From Portunus trituberculatus (taxonomy: Eukaryota; Arthropoda; Malacostraca; Decapoda; Portunidae), in assembly GCF_017591435.1 (NCBI RefSeq), contig NC_059257.1:2606185-2670184 (forward strand): a stretch of DNA of 64,000 nucleotides. The letters run 5' to 3'. This document shows, piece after piece, positions 38,560-50,128 of the stretch. Each line of letters opens with the position of its first letter. The stretch's first letter is position 1. Below the pieces are notes generated by a model. It was not told the DNA's origin and searched no databases. It worked only from the letters and a program-made list of their open reading frames with translations. The position numbers and the translations under genes are program-made.

Positions 38560-39893
38560 GCAGTCAGACCGGGGGACATTAATAGTCTCCTTTTCAGAAT
38601 GTTCCGGTGTTTATTCCGGCCACAACACTTCCCTGAGTCTTTTCTTTGCCAGTCCATCTTTCTGGATTTCCGATCGCTTGCGTATAATACCAGTCCCATT
38701 CTTCCGAAACCATTTGGGTTTAGAGTGACATCTCTCTTGGAATCCTGCCTATCCCTAATTTCACGATATGTCCTTATCGTTTATTTAGAGTTGGGTACTG
38801 GTAGTATTCTGTGATGGCCGTGTGTGCCCCAATCGTACATGGTAAGAATAATTAACCGTCTAAAGTACCTCATTCCTTATTTTCAGAGCCTTTTTTTAGT
38901 CATTCTGGTTCCATCTCAGTCTGCACAGACGGCTCTTAATGTGCTGCTGGTGTTAGTTTTAGTATCGTTCCCCTCTTTTTGCCGTGGTGGTAGTCTTCCA
39001 GTCACTGCTTCAGTATTAACCGCTGAGCTTATATGCAATAATTTTTCCTTTGCAGTCACCTCTTTTATTGCTTTTGGCGATTCTCGTAGCGTCCTTTCTC
39101 CTTTGCAGTCATGTACCACCTTTGTTAATCCTTCTTGTTTTGTCCGCCTTGGAGTGGCCATATTTCCTCAGCAATACAGGTTATTATTGTGTTGGATTAT
39201 GTTTGGATCCCGGGACATGTCGGTGTCAACGGAATGAAATGACTGATGCACTTGCTCGAAGGCATCCACATGTGATACCATCATTAGTCCAGTCCCATTT
39301 ACTGACATGTTTCTAGCTATTCGTGTGGCCATTATTGCTATTTGGCAGGAAAGGTGGGATGCTCCTGGTGCCACCTCAAAAATGGGATAGATCATCAAGA
39401 CTGTGTCACATCCGTGGTTTTATGCTCATGTCCAAGACCGACGCTCACAGACATCCCTACCTCGTTTGCAAGTAGGTCACACTCGACTCACACACAATTG
39501 ATGTCCGGTGATAACCAACCATACTGTGACGACTGTCTGGTTCCTCTTATTGTGCGGCACTTGCAGGTCGAGTGCCCAAGTTTGGTGGACCTTCCACACC
39601 ATATCCTTTACCAGTGTTGTGGTGCAGACCGGATTTTCATTCTAGATCAGGTTCTTGTCCCTGCGTCTCTCTCCCCTGGTTTTGACGTGCTGCATCTTCT
39701 GGAGGAAGCTGACTTCCTCTCTCTTTTGTAATGATTTTTACATTGCGTTCCCTTTATGGGCCGTTTTTTTTTTTAAGTTATTTTGGCTCTTTTACAAGGG
39801 TTCTCATTATTTTTACAATGTCTTTTTAATTCAGAGTGAAAAGAGCGTTCCTTAGCGGGGGCCGTATGACTTTGGCTGTTGCGGCGCCTTGCT
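38560..39893 (+). pseudogene. LINE-B-like RNase H and C-terminal remnant (left arm)
   Basis: Fragments of an I-type ORF2 C-terminal half: VFIPATTLP and PIPNFTI near 38605-38760, an RNase H core CTDGS (about 38925) and VWIPGHVGVNGM (about 39205), then AGKVGCSWCHLKNGI. The zinc-binding end YCDDCLVPLIVRHLQVECPS (39521-39580) corresponds to YCDDCLVPLTVRHLLVECPS in copy B. Decayed, with frameshifts. It ends with an accgtatgactttggctgtt-like tail just before a (CT)n. A related but older family than copies A-C. Confidence 0.8.
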
Positions 39894-39894
39894 C

Positions 39895-39898
<4 letters not shown>

Positions 39899-39956
<58 letters not shown>
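39899..39956. repeat. (CT)n microsatellite
   Basis: CT run 60 bp upstream of the SLC13 first-exon acceptor. Mirror GA run at 43314-43382. Confidence 0.97.
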
Positions 39957-39959
<3 letters not shown>

Positions 39960-40015
39960 CCGAATCCAAGTGTTTTTCTTTCTTACTCATGCGTTCTTCT
40001 TTTATTCTACCGCAG

Positions 40016-40123
40016 CATGCAATGAAGTGTCCCAAGATTTTTTTACCAAGATGTTGGCGTGGTACCACTATAATCCTCCCTATGATAGCTGCCTCCTTCA
40101 TTCTCTTCTACACCAAATCACAG
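40016..40123 (+). pseudogene. SLC13-like first coding exon, inverted duplicate (left arm)
   Basis: The acceptor ttttattctaccgcag ends at 40015 and the donor gtaagg starts at 40124. Coding starts at ATG 40022 and gives 34 codons, MKCPKIFLPRCWRG, then TTIILPMIAASFILFYTKSQ, ending in phase 0. This is the N-terminus and first membrane helix of an SLC13/INDY-type cotransporter. It differs from the minus-strand copy (43148-43255) by one visible change, Pro (cct) here versus Ser (tct) there. No exon 2 follows on the plus strand: the intron is cut at 40154 and joined to unrelated DNA, so this copy is almost certainly non-functional. Confidence 0.8.
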
Positions 40124-40154
40124 GTAAGGCCAGGAGAGAGATGTATTAGAGCTC

Positions 40155-40690
40155 CCATGCCAACCCATGCTTCAGAATGACATCAGTAACATGCTTATCC
40201 AGAAATAGTTAGTATCCTCTCTCCTTCTCATACGCTATAGCACGTTCTGATGTCCACCTCATTTTGGAGAGTAGATATTTGAGGCATTGTGCTGATGTCA
40301 CAGGTGGTAATGTTATGAGATTAGTGTCCCATTCAGTTAGTGTATATGGATCAGGAAAAGTTATGCACGTCCCATTTACTTGTACTGTCCTCCTCCTTAT
40401 GTTGGTTTCTTCTCCATCATTATCTTCTGTGATGCTGGTCAGCTGCGGGTTGTTAGTAGCCTTCTCCACCATGTGCACAAGGGCATCTTTTGAATATCCC
40501 GAGTGTGGTATTGCCCGTGCCTTCAAGTAGTGCTTGAGACTATCCACCGTCCACTTCTTTATGTCCTTCCTTCTCCATACTTGAGTGTCCTCGTTATGAT
40601 AAAAAGAAAGCTGGCTCTACTTGGAGGTCTGAGGAGCAGCCAAACACCCGTGTTTGTTTTGGTCGTCGAAAGTGTCGTACTGCAGGCAAC
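40155..40690 (-). pseudogene. SAP-like/SWIM-type protein fragment (YqaJ-associated transposon family?)
   Basis: The minus strand encodes VWRRKDIKKWTVDSLKHYLK, then ARAIPHSGYSKDALVHMVEK (a SAP-like helix pair), WDTNLITLPPVTSAQCLKYL and ERAIAYEKERGY. After one stop it continues LFLDKHVTDVILKHGLAWEL. The layout (SAP-like start, LPPVT block, Y..ERGY.LF..HV) resembles the N-terminal region of large SWIM-zinc-finger/YqaJ proteins that are abundant and transposon-linked in arthropods. The assignment is from memory of the family and is tentative. It ends exactly at the inner breakpoint of the inverted repeat. Confidence 0.45.
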
Positions 40691-41785
40691 AACATAATAT
40701 TTCAATACACTTTTTTTCTTTTTAATTCGTGTAAGAGTACTTCATAGTGCTTTTAAATACATTTAAAAATCAAGGAAACTATATATATACGGTAAAATAC
40801 GTGCATTTCTTAGCCTTCATTCAAATAATATGTATTTGATGGATCGTCACAAGCTTTGGTTGAAATTCTTAATGGAAACTCAATCTATGATTTTTTAACG
40901 AAAAATGTATGATCGAATTATTTCCTTATCTTAATGAAAACACTAGCAGAAAGGGATTCTATATGATTGCCCGCAAAGTGTTTTTTTTTTTTCGAATCTG
41001 AAATGAAGATTGTGGTGGTATGTACTAAGCATTCACCTAACGCGAACGCTCTTATTCTGTAAACTTATTCCTTGGTCTGGCTGTGCAACACAGAGTAGGA
41101 CAGGGAAGCTTCTGTGTGTCCTTACATCGTGGCTACCAGATGAAAAAATAAGTCGATTTTCACATGGGTGGTGACCTGTTTCCCCTCCCTTCCCTCAAGG
41201 AAAAACCCGCCTTGGGTCAAGTGGCAACGTCGCCTGACCTGATATGCCACATGGCATACATGTACATGAAATACCTTAATTTGATTTCGTATGTAACACA
41301 TATTTGTATCACCTGCTATTTAATGATTAAAGAATCGTGTGAAGTATAAAGTCCTGTCCAGACGAGCTGGCGTGTTTGTCGGACAGCGCGCTTAGAGAGC
41401 AGATTCTGCCTTGAATGTTGTTCACATGATGAATTGGCGGGCATGCCTGACGATGCTAATCGTCAGTAGCGTGTGGAGTGCGGTACGATAAGCATGGCGC
41501 CTTCCATCATAATTGCTTTGTGTATGTAGAACAGGAAAAAAAAAGAAAGAAAAAAAAATGGTGCCAAGATTAGCCCATGAGAAGAAATGTTGATGGAAGC
41601 CAAACAACAATGCTTCATAAACTACAAGATGGTCATGATGTAGAAATTCAAGAATTATTTGAGAATGAATGCACTTTCAATACGTTAGTAGCAAATGGAA
41701 AAAAAGTAACGCTGCGATTTTTAACAACGGGATGTACGTATTCGGCTTTGCAATAAAATACACGCACATCCTGTGTTCAGCCTTT
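40691..41785. other. Spacer DNA, nothing recognised
   Basis: AT-rich spacer of the large inverted repeat. The frame DGSQTTMLHKLQDGHDVEIQ (about 41595-41655) reads like protein but I cannot assign it. Confidence 0.5.
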
Positions 41786-42015
41786 TCACTGCCGGAATTT
41801 GGCATCTCTTGCTATTTTCCAATCGCTTTTTTCATGCTAACTGCTCTTCTGACTTTGCTAACTGCATGTCTACCCTCATCCCACGGCCTAGCTGCACAAG
41901 ACTTTCTTCTTCTCACCCTTACTCTATCCAACACTCTAATGTAAGAGTTAATCACTACTCTCTGGTAAACTTTGGAACTCCCTACCTGCTTTTGTATTTC
42001 CTTCTTTCTTTTAGG
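41786..42015 (+). mobile_element. LINE-A 3' fragment in the spacer
   Basis: SDFANCMSTLIPRPSCTRLS, SSHPYSIQHSNVRVNHYS and SLVNFGTPYLLLYFLLSF-type frames are the degenerate LINE-A C-terminus, without the 3' UTR. Confidence 0.75.
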
Positions 42016-42173
42016 AACGAAGCCACCTCAGATCTGAAATGCTCCATTGAGGAAAGAACAGCCCCAGGAAATCGCGAGAAACTTAGACACTCAGTAGGCA
42101 GTAAATGGCAGAAGCGAGCGCTGAGTTAAGTACGTCCGGCGCGGTTACAGCTTCGTCAGTAATGTCTCAACCA

Positions 42174-42177
<4 letters not shown>

Positions 42178-42227
<50 letters not shown>
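42178..42227. repeat. (GA)n microsatellite
   Basis: GA run of 50 bp in the spacer. Confidence 0.97.
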
Positions 42228-42235
<8 letters not shown>

Positions 42236-42513
42236 AGTGTGACTGTATAAATAAGCGCGAGATCATTGACAGCAGTTTAACTACACGGGAACAGGAAGAG
42301 GAACGGAAAGGTAGTGGAGATATTTAGGGAATTCTAGAGAGAAAAGAAGAGGAAACGCTGACTAAAAGGAGACAATTAAGAGTAAACCTGCATGTGAAAG
42401 GAAAATAAAAGAAAAATAAATGAAAGTTGTCATTTCTGCGCAATGTTTCTTCTCCTTTCCTTCTTTTTTATTGTTTTGCTCTCTTGTACTACTTTTACCA
42501 TTGCTATACTCAC

Positions 42514-42763
42514 CCACATGGAGGATCACGAAAAGGGCAATACGTTCATGAAAGTTGCAGTTCTCCACCGCTGCCGCCATGATGAGGCCACCGAGGAACA
42601 TCATATTGGACTCTTTTAGGTACATTCTACTCACGGTGTCGGTGGAAAGAACACCCATTAAAGGGAAAGCGAATACAGGTATGAGGGCTGTGACAGGCAA
42701 GGGTATTGCTTCGGTCACCCACATCACTGTCATCACAACCATCACAAAGCCACACCGAGCTGA
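42514..42763 (-). CDS. SLC13/INDY-like sodium-dicarboxylate cotransporter, exon 2
   Basis: The minus-strand exon is bounded by acceptor ttacattttgcag (just above 42763) and donor gtgagt (42513-42508). It is 250 bp, phase 0 in and phase 1 out. It encodes SARCGFVMVVMTVMWVTEAI, PLPVTALIPVFAFPLMGVLS, TDTVSRMYLKESNMMFLGGL and IMAAAVENCNFHERIALFVI. This is the highly conserved second and third membrane-helix region of the divalent anion:Na+ symporter family (SLC13: citrate, succinate and related dicarboxylates, plasma membrane). It joins exon 1 in frame (TKSQ then SARCGF). No downstream exon is visible in the window. Confidence 0.88.
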
Positions 42764-43147
42764 CTGCAAAATGTAAGACGTGCTTGTTTTAAGGTATTGC
42801 AGATATGAAAAGACAGTAGCAAAACACATCAGATACAGAGTAATTCAATTACTAATTACATTTTATTTCAGAAAAATAGATTCTCGCTTCTTTCTCATCA
42901 ACAAAAATTTCAACCTTAAATATTCCTTTATGCTAACCTTTCTCGTCTCACCGTATTTTTCTAAGCCACATCAGCCTACAAAACGTCTTGTATATCCATC
43001 TCATCCTCTACCTGCATTGCCGTGTTTGTTAACTATCTTGAGACACCATGTTTTTTTTTTATTAAATGCTCTTTTGTAACAGAATTTAAGTAATTTAAGT
43101 GTAAGACACACGAAATGAGCTCTAATACATCTCTCTCCTGGCCTTAC
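42764..43147 (-). other. SLC13-like intron 1
   Basis: Intron of 384 bp between exon 1 and exon 2. It starts gtaagg at 43147 and ends in a tttgcag acceptor. The inner end of the right arm (43117) lies 31 bp inside it. Confidence 0.8.
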
Positions 43148-43255
43148 CTGTGATTTGGTGTAGAAGAGAATGAAGGAGGCAGCTATCATAGAGAGGATTA
43201 TAGTGGTACCACGCCAACATCTTGGTAAAAAAATCTTGGGACACTTCATTGCATG
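43148..43255 (-). CDS. SLC13/INDY-like cotransporter, first coding exon (right arm)
   Basis: Acceptor ctaccgcag lies above 43255, the ATG is at 43249-43247 and the donor gtaagg is at 43147. The 34 codons begin MKCPKIFLPRCWRG and include one hydrophobic helix (TTIILSMIAASFILFY). An acceptor upstream of the ATG implies at least one 5' UTR exon further away. It splices in phase 0 to exon 2 at 42763, giving a normal SLC13 N-terminus. This is the copy with gene continuity. The only nearby upstream sequence is a (GA)n and LINE debris, so the promoter is not identified. Confidence 0.85.
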
Positions 43256-43311
43256 CTGCGGTAGAATAAAAGAAGAACGCATGAGTAAGAAAGAAAAACA
43301 CTTGGATTCGG

Positions 43312-43313
<2 letters not shown>

Positions 43314-43382
<69 letters not shown>
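43314..43382. repeat. (GA)n microsatellite
   Basis: Mirror of the CT run at 39899-39956, slightly longer. Confidence 0.97.
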
Positions 43383-43385
<3 letters not shown>

Positions 43386-43394
43386 TTAGAGCAA

Positions 43395-44700
43395 GGCGCC
43401 GCTCTTTTCACTCTGAATTAAAAAGACATTGTAAAAATAATCAGAACCCTTGTAAAAGAGCCAAAATAACTTAAAAAAAAAAAAAACGGCCCATAAAGAG
43501 AACGCAATGTAAAAATCATTACAAAAGAGAGAGGAGGCCAGCTTCCTCCAGAAGATGCAGCACGTCAAAACCAGGGGAGAGAGACGCAGGGACAAGAACC
43601 TGATCTAGAATGAAAATCCGGTCTGCACCACAACACTGGTAAAGGATATGGTGTGGAAGGTCCACCAAACTTGGGCACTCGACCTGCAAGTGCCGCACAA
43701 TAAGAGGAACCAGACAGTCGTCACAGTATGGTTGGTTATCACCGGACATCAATTGTGTGTGAGTCGAGTGTGACCTACTTGCAAACGAGGTAGGGATGTC
43801 TGTGAGCGTCGGTCTTGGACATGAGCATAAAACCACGGATGTGACACAGTCTTGATGATCTATCCCATTTTTGAGGTGGCACCAGGAGCATCCCACCTTT
43901 CCTGCCAAATAGCAATAATGGCCACACGAATAGCTAGAAACATGTCAGTAAATGGGACTGGACTAATGATGGTATCACATGTGGATGCCTTCGGAGCAAG
44001 TGCATCAGTCATTTCATTCCGTTGACACCGACATGTCCCGGGATCCAAACATAATCCAACACAATAATAACCTGTATTGCTGAGGAAATATGGCCACTCC
44101 AAGGCGGACAAAACAAGAAGGATTAACAAAGGTGGTACATGACTGCAAAGGAGAAAGGACGCTACGAGAATCGCCAAAAGCAATAAAAGAGGTGACTGCA
44201 AAGGAAAAATTATTGCATATAAGCTCAGCGGTTAATACTGAAGCAGTGACTGGAAGACTACCACCACGGCAAAAGAGGGGAACGATACTAAAACTAACAC
44301 CAGCAGCACATTAAGAGCCGTCTGTGCAGACTGAGATGGAACCAGAATGACTAAAAAGGCTCTGAAAATAAGGAATGAGGTACTTTAGACGGTTAATTAT
44401 TCTTACCATGTACGATTGGGGCACACACGGCCATCACAGAATACTACCAGTACCCAACTCTAAATAAACGATAAGGACATATCGTGAAATTAGGGATAGG
44501 CAGGATTCCAAGAGAGATGTCACTCTAAACCCAAATGGTTTCGGAAGAATGGGACTGGTATTATACGCAAGCGATCGGAAATCCAGAAAGATGGACTGGC
44601 AAAGAAAAGACTCAGGGAAGTGTTGTGGCCGGAATAAACACCGGAACATTCTGAAAAGGAGACTATTAATGTCCCCCGGTCTGACTGCTCTCTCGGTATC
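43395..44700 (-). pseudogene. LINE-B-like RNase H and C-terminal remnant (right arm)
   Basis: Mirror copy of 38560-39893. The open C-terminal frame (43908-43519) is nearly identical, but reads LLEEAGLLSLL at its end where the left arm reads LLEEADFLSLL. The 42-bp tail segment of the left arm is missing here. Confidence 0.8.
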
Positions 44701-44701
44701 A

Positions 44702-47565
44702 ACCATAAATGTCTTGACGTCCCAAACAACTTTTTCTTCATTAACTTCTGCAACACTCACAGTCTAAGATCTAATTTTCAAACTGTAGAACATCATCTCC
44801 ACTCTGCTGAACTTTATCTTTTTCCTCACTGAAATACAGGTGTATGAGGCAACTGACAATAGCCCCTTCTCTGTCCTCTCCTACTATCTCTATCCTCATT
44901 CCCGTTTCAAAGCTGGATATTGTGTCTATGTCCGCAAAGACTTAACATGCTCTTGTGTCCACGCTCTTGAAGCTTGTAAGCTTTCCACTATCTATTCTTT
45001 ACTCAAAAGTCACTATCTAACCAAATATATCTGTTCTATCTATGTCTCCCCTGACTCTTCTGAATATAAGGAGCACATTCTGTCTCTATCCTTTCGCAGA
45101 GATCTCAATCTTTGAAAATTTTAATGTTCCCTTCGTTGACCATCCTTGTGAACTAGCTTTCAATTTAGCTATCTTCCATGACCCAGAGGAACTGGTGCAA
45201 CACCCTACTGATAGTCTGACTATCTTAGAGATACGACCAACATTCTTGACTTATCCTAACTTCTAATGCATCTGCTAATGTTGTTATCCTCTCTTTATCG
45301 TTGGGCTCCTCCAATCACAATCTCATATACGTATCTTATTTCTCCAATCCCTCCTCTGGATACCCCAAGCCGGAAGCGCCTCTGGTGTTTTGCCTCTGCC
45401 AGTTAGGGATGACTTCAGGAGGTATTATGCTGACTTTTTCTTGGTATGATCACTATTTCCTTTTTAGAGACCCATCTGTTTGCTAAGCTCATAACAGGTG
45501 ATACTGTTTGGCATGGAGGAGTACAGTCCTCACTCTCATTCTAAACCTAAACCTTTCAAATCTTGGTTTAACACAGCCTGTTCTCGTGTGCTATACATGA
45601 TAGAGAGTTTACCCATAAAAGGTACGTGAGTCTTCCATCACCTGAATCTCGTGCGCTCTATATTTCTGCCCGGGATCATGCTAAGTCTATTCCTCAACTT
45701 GCCAAACACTACACTTCATTAATAGAAAAGCTCAAAACCTTTCAAACTCCAACTCCACTCGAGACTTAAACTCATCTCCAATAGTTTACTTCCTCATTTT
45801 TCCCCCTTTTATTTCATCCTGATGGCACCACTGCCATCTCATCTGTCTTTATAGCTGAATTTTTCTCTCAAACCTTTAATAACAATTCCACCTTGGATGA
45901 TTCTGGGCTTATCCCTTCCTCTCAATATTTCATGCCATTAATTAAAATTCTTCATATTAAAGTTTTCCATGCCCACACTGGCCTAAACCCTTGGAAGGCT
46001 TATGGACTTGAGGGTATCCCTCCTATCCTTTAAAAAAAAAAAAAAAACTGTGCCTAGGTGCTTGTACCTTGCTTGGCAAAACTCTTCCAACTCTTTCTAT
46101 AGACTTCTACCTTTTTTTCTTGCTGGAAGTTTGCCTACATTCATCCTGTTCCTTAAAAGGGTGACTATTCTCTCTAACTACCATCCTGTAGCTTTAATCT
46201 CTTGCTTGTCTAAAATTTTTTAATCTATCCTGAATAGGAAGATTCTTAAACGTCTGTCACTTCACAATCTTCTGTCTGATCGCCAGTATGGCTTCCGTTA
46301 AGGTCACTCCACTGGTGATATTCTGGCGTCCCTTACTGAGTCTTGGTCATCCTCTTTTAGAGATTACGGTGAAACTTTTGCTATCGTATTAGATATATCA
46401 AGTGTTTTGATAGACTCTGGCATAAAACTTTGATTTCAAAACTTCCCTCTTACGGTTTCTATCATTATCTCTACAACTTTATCACAAGTTTCCTTTCCGA
46501 TCATTCTACTGGTGCTGTGGTAGACGGCCACTGCTCTTCTTAATCTATTAAAAGTGGCGATCTTCAGGGTTCTGTCCTGTTACCTACTCTGTTTCTATTG
46601 TTCATTAGTGATCTTAATCAAACTTCATGCCCTATCCACTCCTACGCTGATGATATCACCTTACATCTTTCCACGTACTTTCAGAGACGTCTAACCCTTC
46701 AGGAAGGTAACAAATCATGCAGGGACGCCACAGAACGCCTCACTTCTGGCCTTTCTAATATTTTCGATTGAAGCAGAGAAAACTTAATAATTTTTAATGC
46801 CTCAAAAACTTAGTTCCACTATCTATCAACTCGACACTACCTTCCAGGTATTTCCTCTTCTTCAATGACAATCAAATGTGTCCCTCTTCCACATTGAATA
46901 TTCTCGGTCTATCCTTTACTCATAATCTTAACTGGAAACTTCACATCTCATCTCTTGCTAAAACAGTTTCTATGAAGTTAGGCGTTTTGCGGCGTCTCCG
47001 CCAGTTTTTCTCGCCCCTTCAACTGCTTACACTGTACTCGTACAAGGGCCCTATCCGCACTTGTATGAAGTACTTTTCGCATGTTTGGAGGGATTCCACT
47101 CGCACAGTTTTATCTGATAAAGGGGAATTAAAAGCTTTTCGTCTCATCAACTCCGTTACTCTGACTGACTGTCTTCAGCCTTTCTCACCACCGAAATGTT
47201 GCATGTCTTTCAATTATTGATATTTTCACTTGCTAACTGCATGCCTCCCTTCCTCCTCCGCCTTCGCTGCACAAGGCTTTCTTCTTTCCCATCGCTTTTT
47301 CTGTCCAACTCCTAACGCAAGAGTAAACCAGTACTCTCAATCATTCATACCCTTCACTGATAAACTCTGGAACTCTCTGCCTGCTTCTGTATTTCCATCT
47401 TCCTACAACTTGACTTCTTTTAAGAGAGGTGTTAAGACATTTGCTACCTAATTTTCGATAGCTCCTCTTATCTTTTAGAGAACCAGCATCAAGTGGGCCT
47501 TTTTTCTTTTAACATTGTGCTGTTCTTGACTGGCCTTCTCTCCCACATAGAAAAAATGAAGTTTT
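44702..47565 (+). mobile_element. LINE-A copy 2, mirror (right arm)
   Basis: Mirror of 35690-38545: endonuclease remnants (44760-45480), the pre-RT region, NYHPVALISCLSKIF (46170), DRQYGFR (46279), a YADD box at 46643-46654, STLNILGLSFTHNLNWKLHI (46885), the C-terminus to about 47450 and the 3' UTR with aagtgggccttttttctttt near 47490. Stops and frameshifts are shared with the left arm, showing that decay preceded the duplication. Confidence 0.88.
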
Positions 47566-47599
47566 TTTTCTACATAATTGAAACCCAACACACACAAAA

Positions 47600-48290
47600 T
47601 TTATTAGTGGAGTAAGAATTGGAAGTTAGAATTCAATGCTAAGAAATGTAACGTAATGGAATTAGGAAAGTAAGAGAAGACCGGTATGGAACTATCTGAT
47701 GGGAGAGGAACAAATAATGAAGACTGAAGAGGAAAAAGATCTGGGAGTGTTTGTACATGAAAAGCTGAATCCCGAAGAACACAGAAGTAAGATATTTGGA
47801 TCATCGGTTAAAATACATGATACGTCCAAAGCTGGCATATGCAGCAGTGGTGTGGTCACCGAACTCTAAAAAAAATATAAGAAGATTAGAACAGATCCAG
47901 AAGATAGCTACAAAGATGGTGTCGGAACTAAAGGACCTAATAAATGAAGAAAGGCTGAAAGAAATGGGACTGCCAATCTAACAACATTGTATAAAATAGT
48001 AGCTGGCATTGAAAAGATAGACACGGGAGACTTGGTGCTGGTGACAGAAGCTGGAAGGACAAAAAGATATGCAAAGAGGATTAAGAAGAGGCAGTTTGTG
48101 AAGGATATTGTAAAATAAAGTTTTCCACATAGAACAGTGGAAAAGTTTAATGCATTGAGAGGTGAAGTTGTTACAACACATAATGTACATAACTTTAAAG
48201 AAAAATGAGATAAGTGGAGAGAAATGGAGACAAGACACTATGAGCCCCACTCCAACACAGTTGAATGACTGGAACGAAAACTTATGAAAT
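47600..48290 (+). pseudogene. LINE RT C-terminal fragment (right arm)
   Basis: Mirror of 34970-35660: EWKLEFNAKKCNVMELGK-type start, EEKDLGVFVHEKLNPEEH, IRPKLAYAAVVWSPNSKKNI and LINEERLKEMGLPI. Confidence 0.8.
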
Positions 48291-48316
48291 AACCAAAAGA
48301 TCTTTTCTGCGCGCGC

Positions 48317-48614
48317 GTGTAATTCACTGTTTGATCTGCTGCAGTCTCTGACGAGACAGCCAGACGTTACCCTACGGAACGAGCTCAGAGCTCATTATTT
48401 CTGATCTTGGGATAGGCCTGAGACCAGGCACACACCACACACCGGGACAACAAGGTCACAACTCCTTGATTTACATCCCGTACCCACTCACTGCTAGGTG
48501 AACAGGGGCTACACGTGAAAGGAGACACACCCAAATATCTCCACCCGGCCGGGGAATCGAACCCCGGTCCTCTGGCTTGTGAAGCCAGCGCTCTAACCAC
48601 TGAGCTACCGGGCC
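48317..48614 (-). mobile_element. SINE-1, full copy with tRNA-Val-like head (right arm)
   Basis: Mirror of 34646-34939. The head lies at 48613-48544 on the minus strand with the same CAC anticodon loop and B box. Confidence 0.88.
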
Positions 48615-48839
48615 GTGTAAACCAGTGTGTGTGTTCCGATATGCGTGCACGCAGTCTCGGAAAAACAAAAAACAAAAAAACAAAAAAATCCACTTACCAC
48701 AACAGCTTGAGTGGGACTATCACAGCAGCGTTGCTAAGCCTAATAACTGCTGATTCATAGTTGCCTTGCCAGACAGTTTCAGCCATGTTATCGTACAATT
48801 CAGTTTAACATTATTTTATTTTGTGTAAGATTATAATGC

Positions 48840-48891
48840 ATATTTTAATTATTTTTATTACTATTATCCTTATTATTCTTGTTACAGTTAC

Positions 48892-48937
<46 letters not shown>

Positions 48938-48963
48938 TATATAGTCATTACGACTATATATTG

Positions 48964-49010
<47 letters not shown>

Positions 49011-49075
49011 GTTAATACTATTTTTGCTATAATTCAACATTATTATTATTATTATTACTATTATTATTAAAGTTT
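48840..49075. repeat. (ATT)n repeats (right arm)
   Basis: Mirror of 34186-34440, with different run lengths. Confidence 0.95.
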
Positions 49076-49079
49076 AAGG

Positions 49080-50124
49080 CCCCAGTTATACAATTTGTTG
49101 ATGAATTTCAAGTCACCACTCAGCCATGACTCACCCGTACAATACAGACGACACTAGCGCCGCGTCGAACACTGCGCTTTACATAAAAAGGGACATCATT
49201 ATTTTTCTTTACAAAAGATACAAACTTTAGAATGTAACATTTTGCTATTTGCGTGTGTCATTATATCAGCTGTTACAGAGCCTTGACTAGTAAGCACACT
49301 TCCAAGATAAATATATTTTTCACAAAAATCAATAGACACATCATCGATATTTAAAGTCATTTTTATCCTCCTCAGCACCATGTATCACAAAAAACTTAGT
49401 CTTACTTTGATTGATCTTCATGTTCCTTCTATCACAAAACTGCTATGAAAGTTGAACTTTTTTCAATCATTCTAGCACGTGAAGTGGCAGCACCGTGTCG
49501 TCCATAAGTACCAGAATATGCAGCCACGATAGGAAACCACCTGGTTCACAATTTTCCTTTATCAACTTAATAAGATCGTTAACAAATATGATAAAGAGCA
49601 GACATGATGTAGGCGAGCCCTGGCGGACCTCTACCGTGGCTGTCACTACTACAGTACCCAGCACACTTTGCCTCACACTGTACATGGCAATGGTAGTAAT
49701 CAACATCATACCCCACAACCAAGACTTTTTAAAATATCAAATAATTGCTTACTTGGCACACGATCGTAAGCATTACTAAAATCTATAAAAATGAGAAATA
49801 ACTTAAGACGCTTACGTTTGGCGGTATCTACTAACAACCGTAGTCACAATATGTTCTACACATCCTCTGTTGGCTTGAGCATCCGCTTGTTCACGGTAAG
49901 GTACAAACCAACGGTGAAGCGTGGCACACAGAACCATATCAAATAGCTTGGCCATACTATCAATAACACTTATACCCTGATAATTATTTACGCACGTCTT
50001 AACACCCCGCTTAAACACCATGAACATTTTAGCCATCTGCCACGCTCCTAGATAACAACCTGTCATAAAGACGGCACTCTAAACAAGGCAGTTATGGTAA
50101 CAATCCAATGGGGAGGTAACACTT
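49080..50124 (-). mobile_element. RTE-3 RT part (right arm)
   Basis: Mirror of 33131-34190, including KMFMVFKRGVKTCVNNYQGI and VEVRQGSPTSCLLFIIFVND. Here the QGSPTS turn keeps proline where the left arm has QGSSTS. Confidence 0.85.
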
Positions 50125-50128
50125 TTAA

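Larger units (their letters stand above)
31907..40154 (+). repeat. Left arm of the large inverted repeat (8.2 kb)
   Basis: This stretch is the reverse complement of 43117-51323 at about 98-99% identity by eye, with small indels (for example a 42-bp block at 39848-39890 missing from the right arm) and differences in microsatellite length. It contains most of MITE-2, the right part of RTE-3, a SINE-1, a LINE RT fragment, LINE-A copy 2, a LINE-B-like RNase H remnant and an SLC13 first exon. The outer end lies inside MITE-2 and the inner end at gagctc (40149-40154). Confidence 0.95.

Noticed and set aside
38824..39316. Plus-strand frames of 137 and 88 residues as host membrane proteins
   Set aside because: They are out-of-phase pieces of the LINE-B-like RNase H remnant.
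42514..43255. Complete SLC13 gene in the window
   Set aside because: Only the first coding exon and exon 2 could be found; no later exon is visible on either strand between 31 kb and 42.5 kb.
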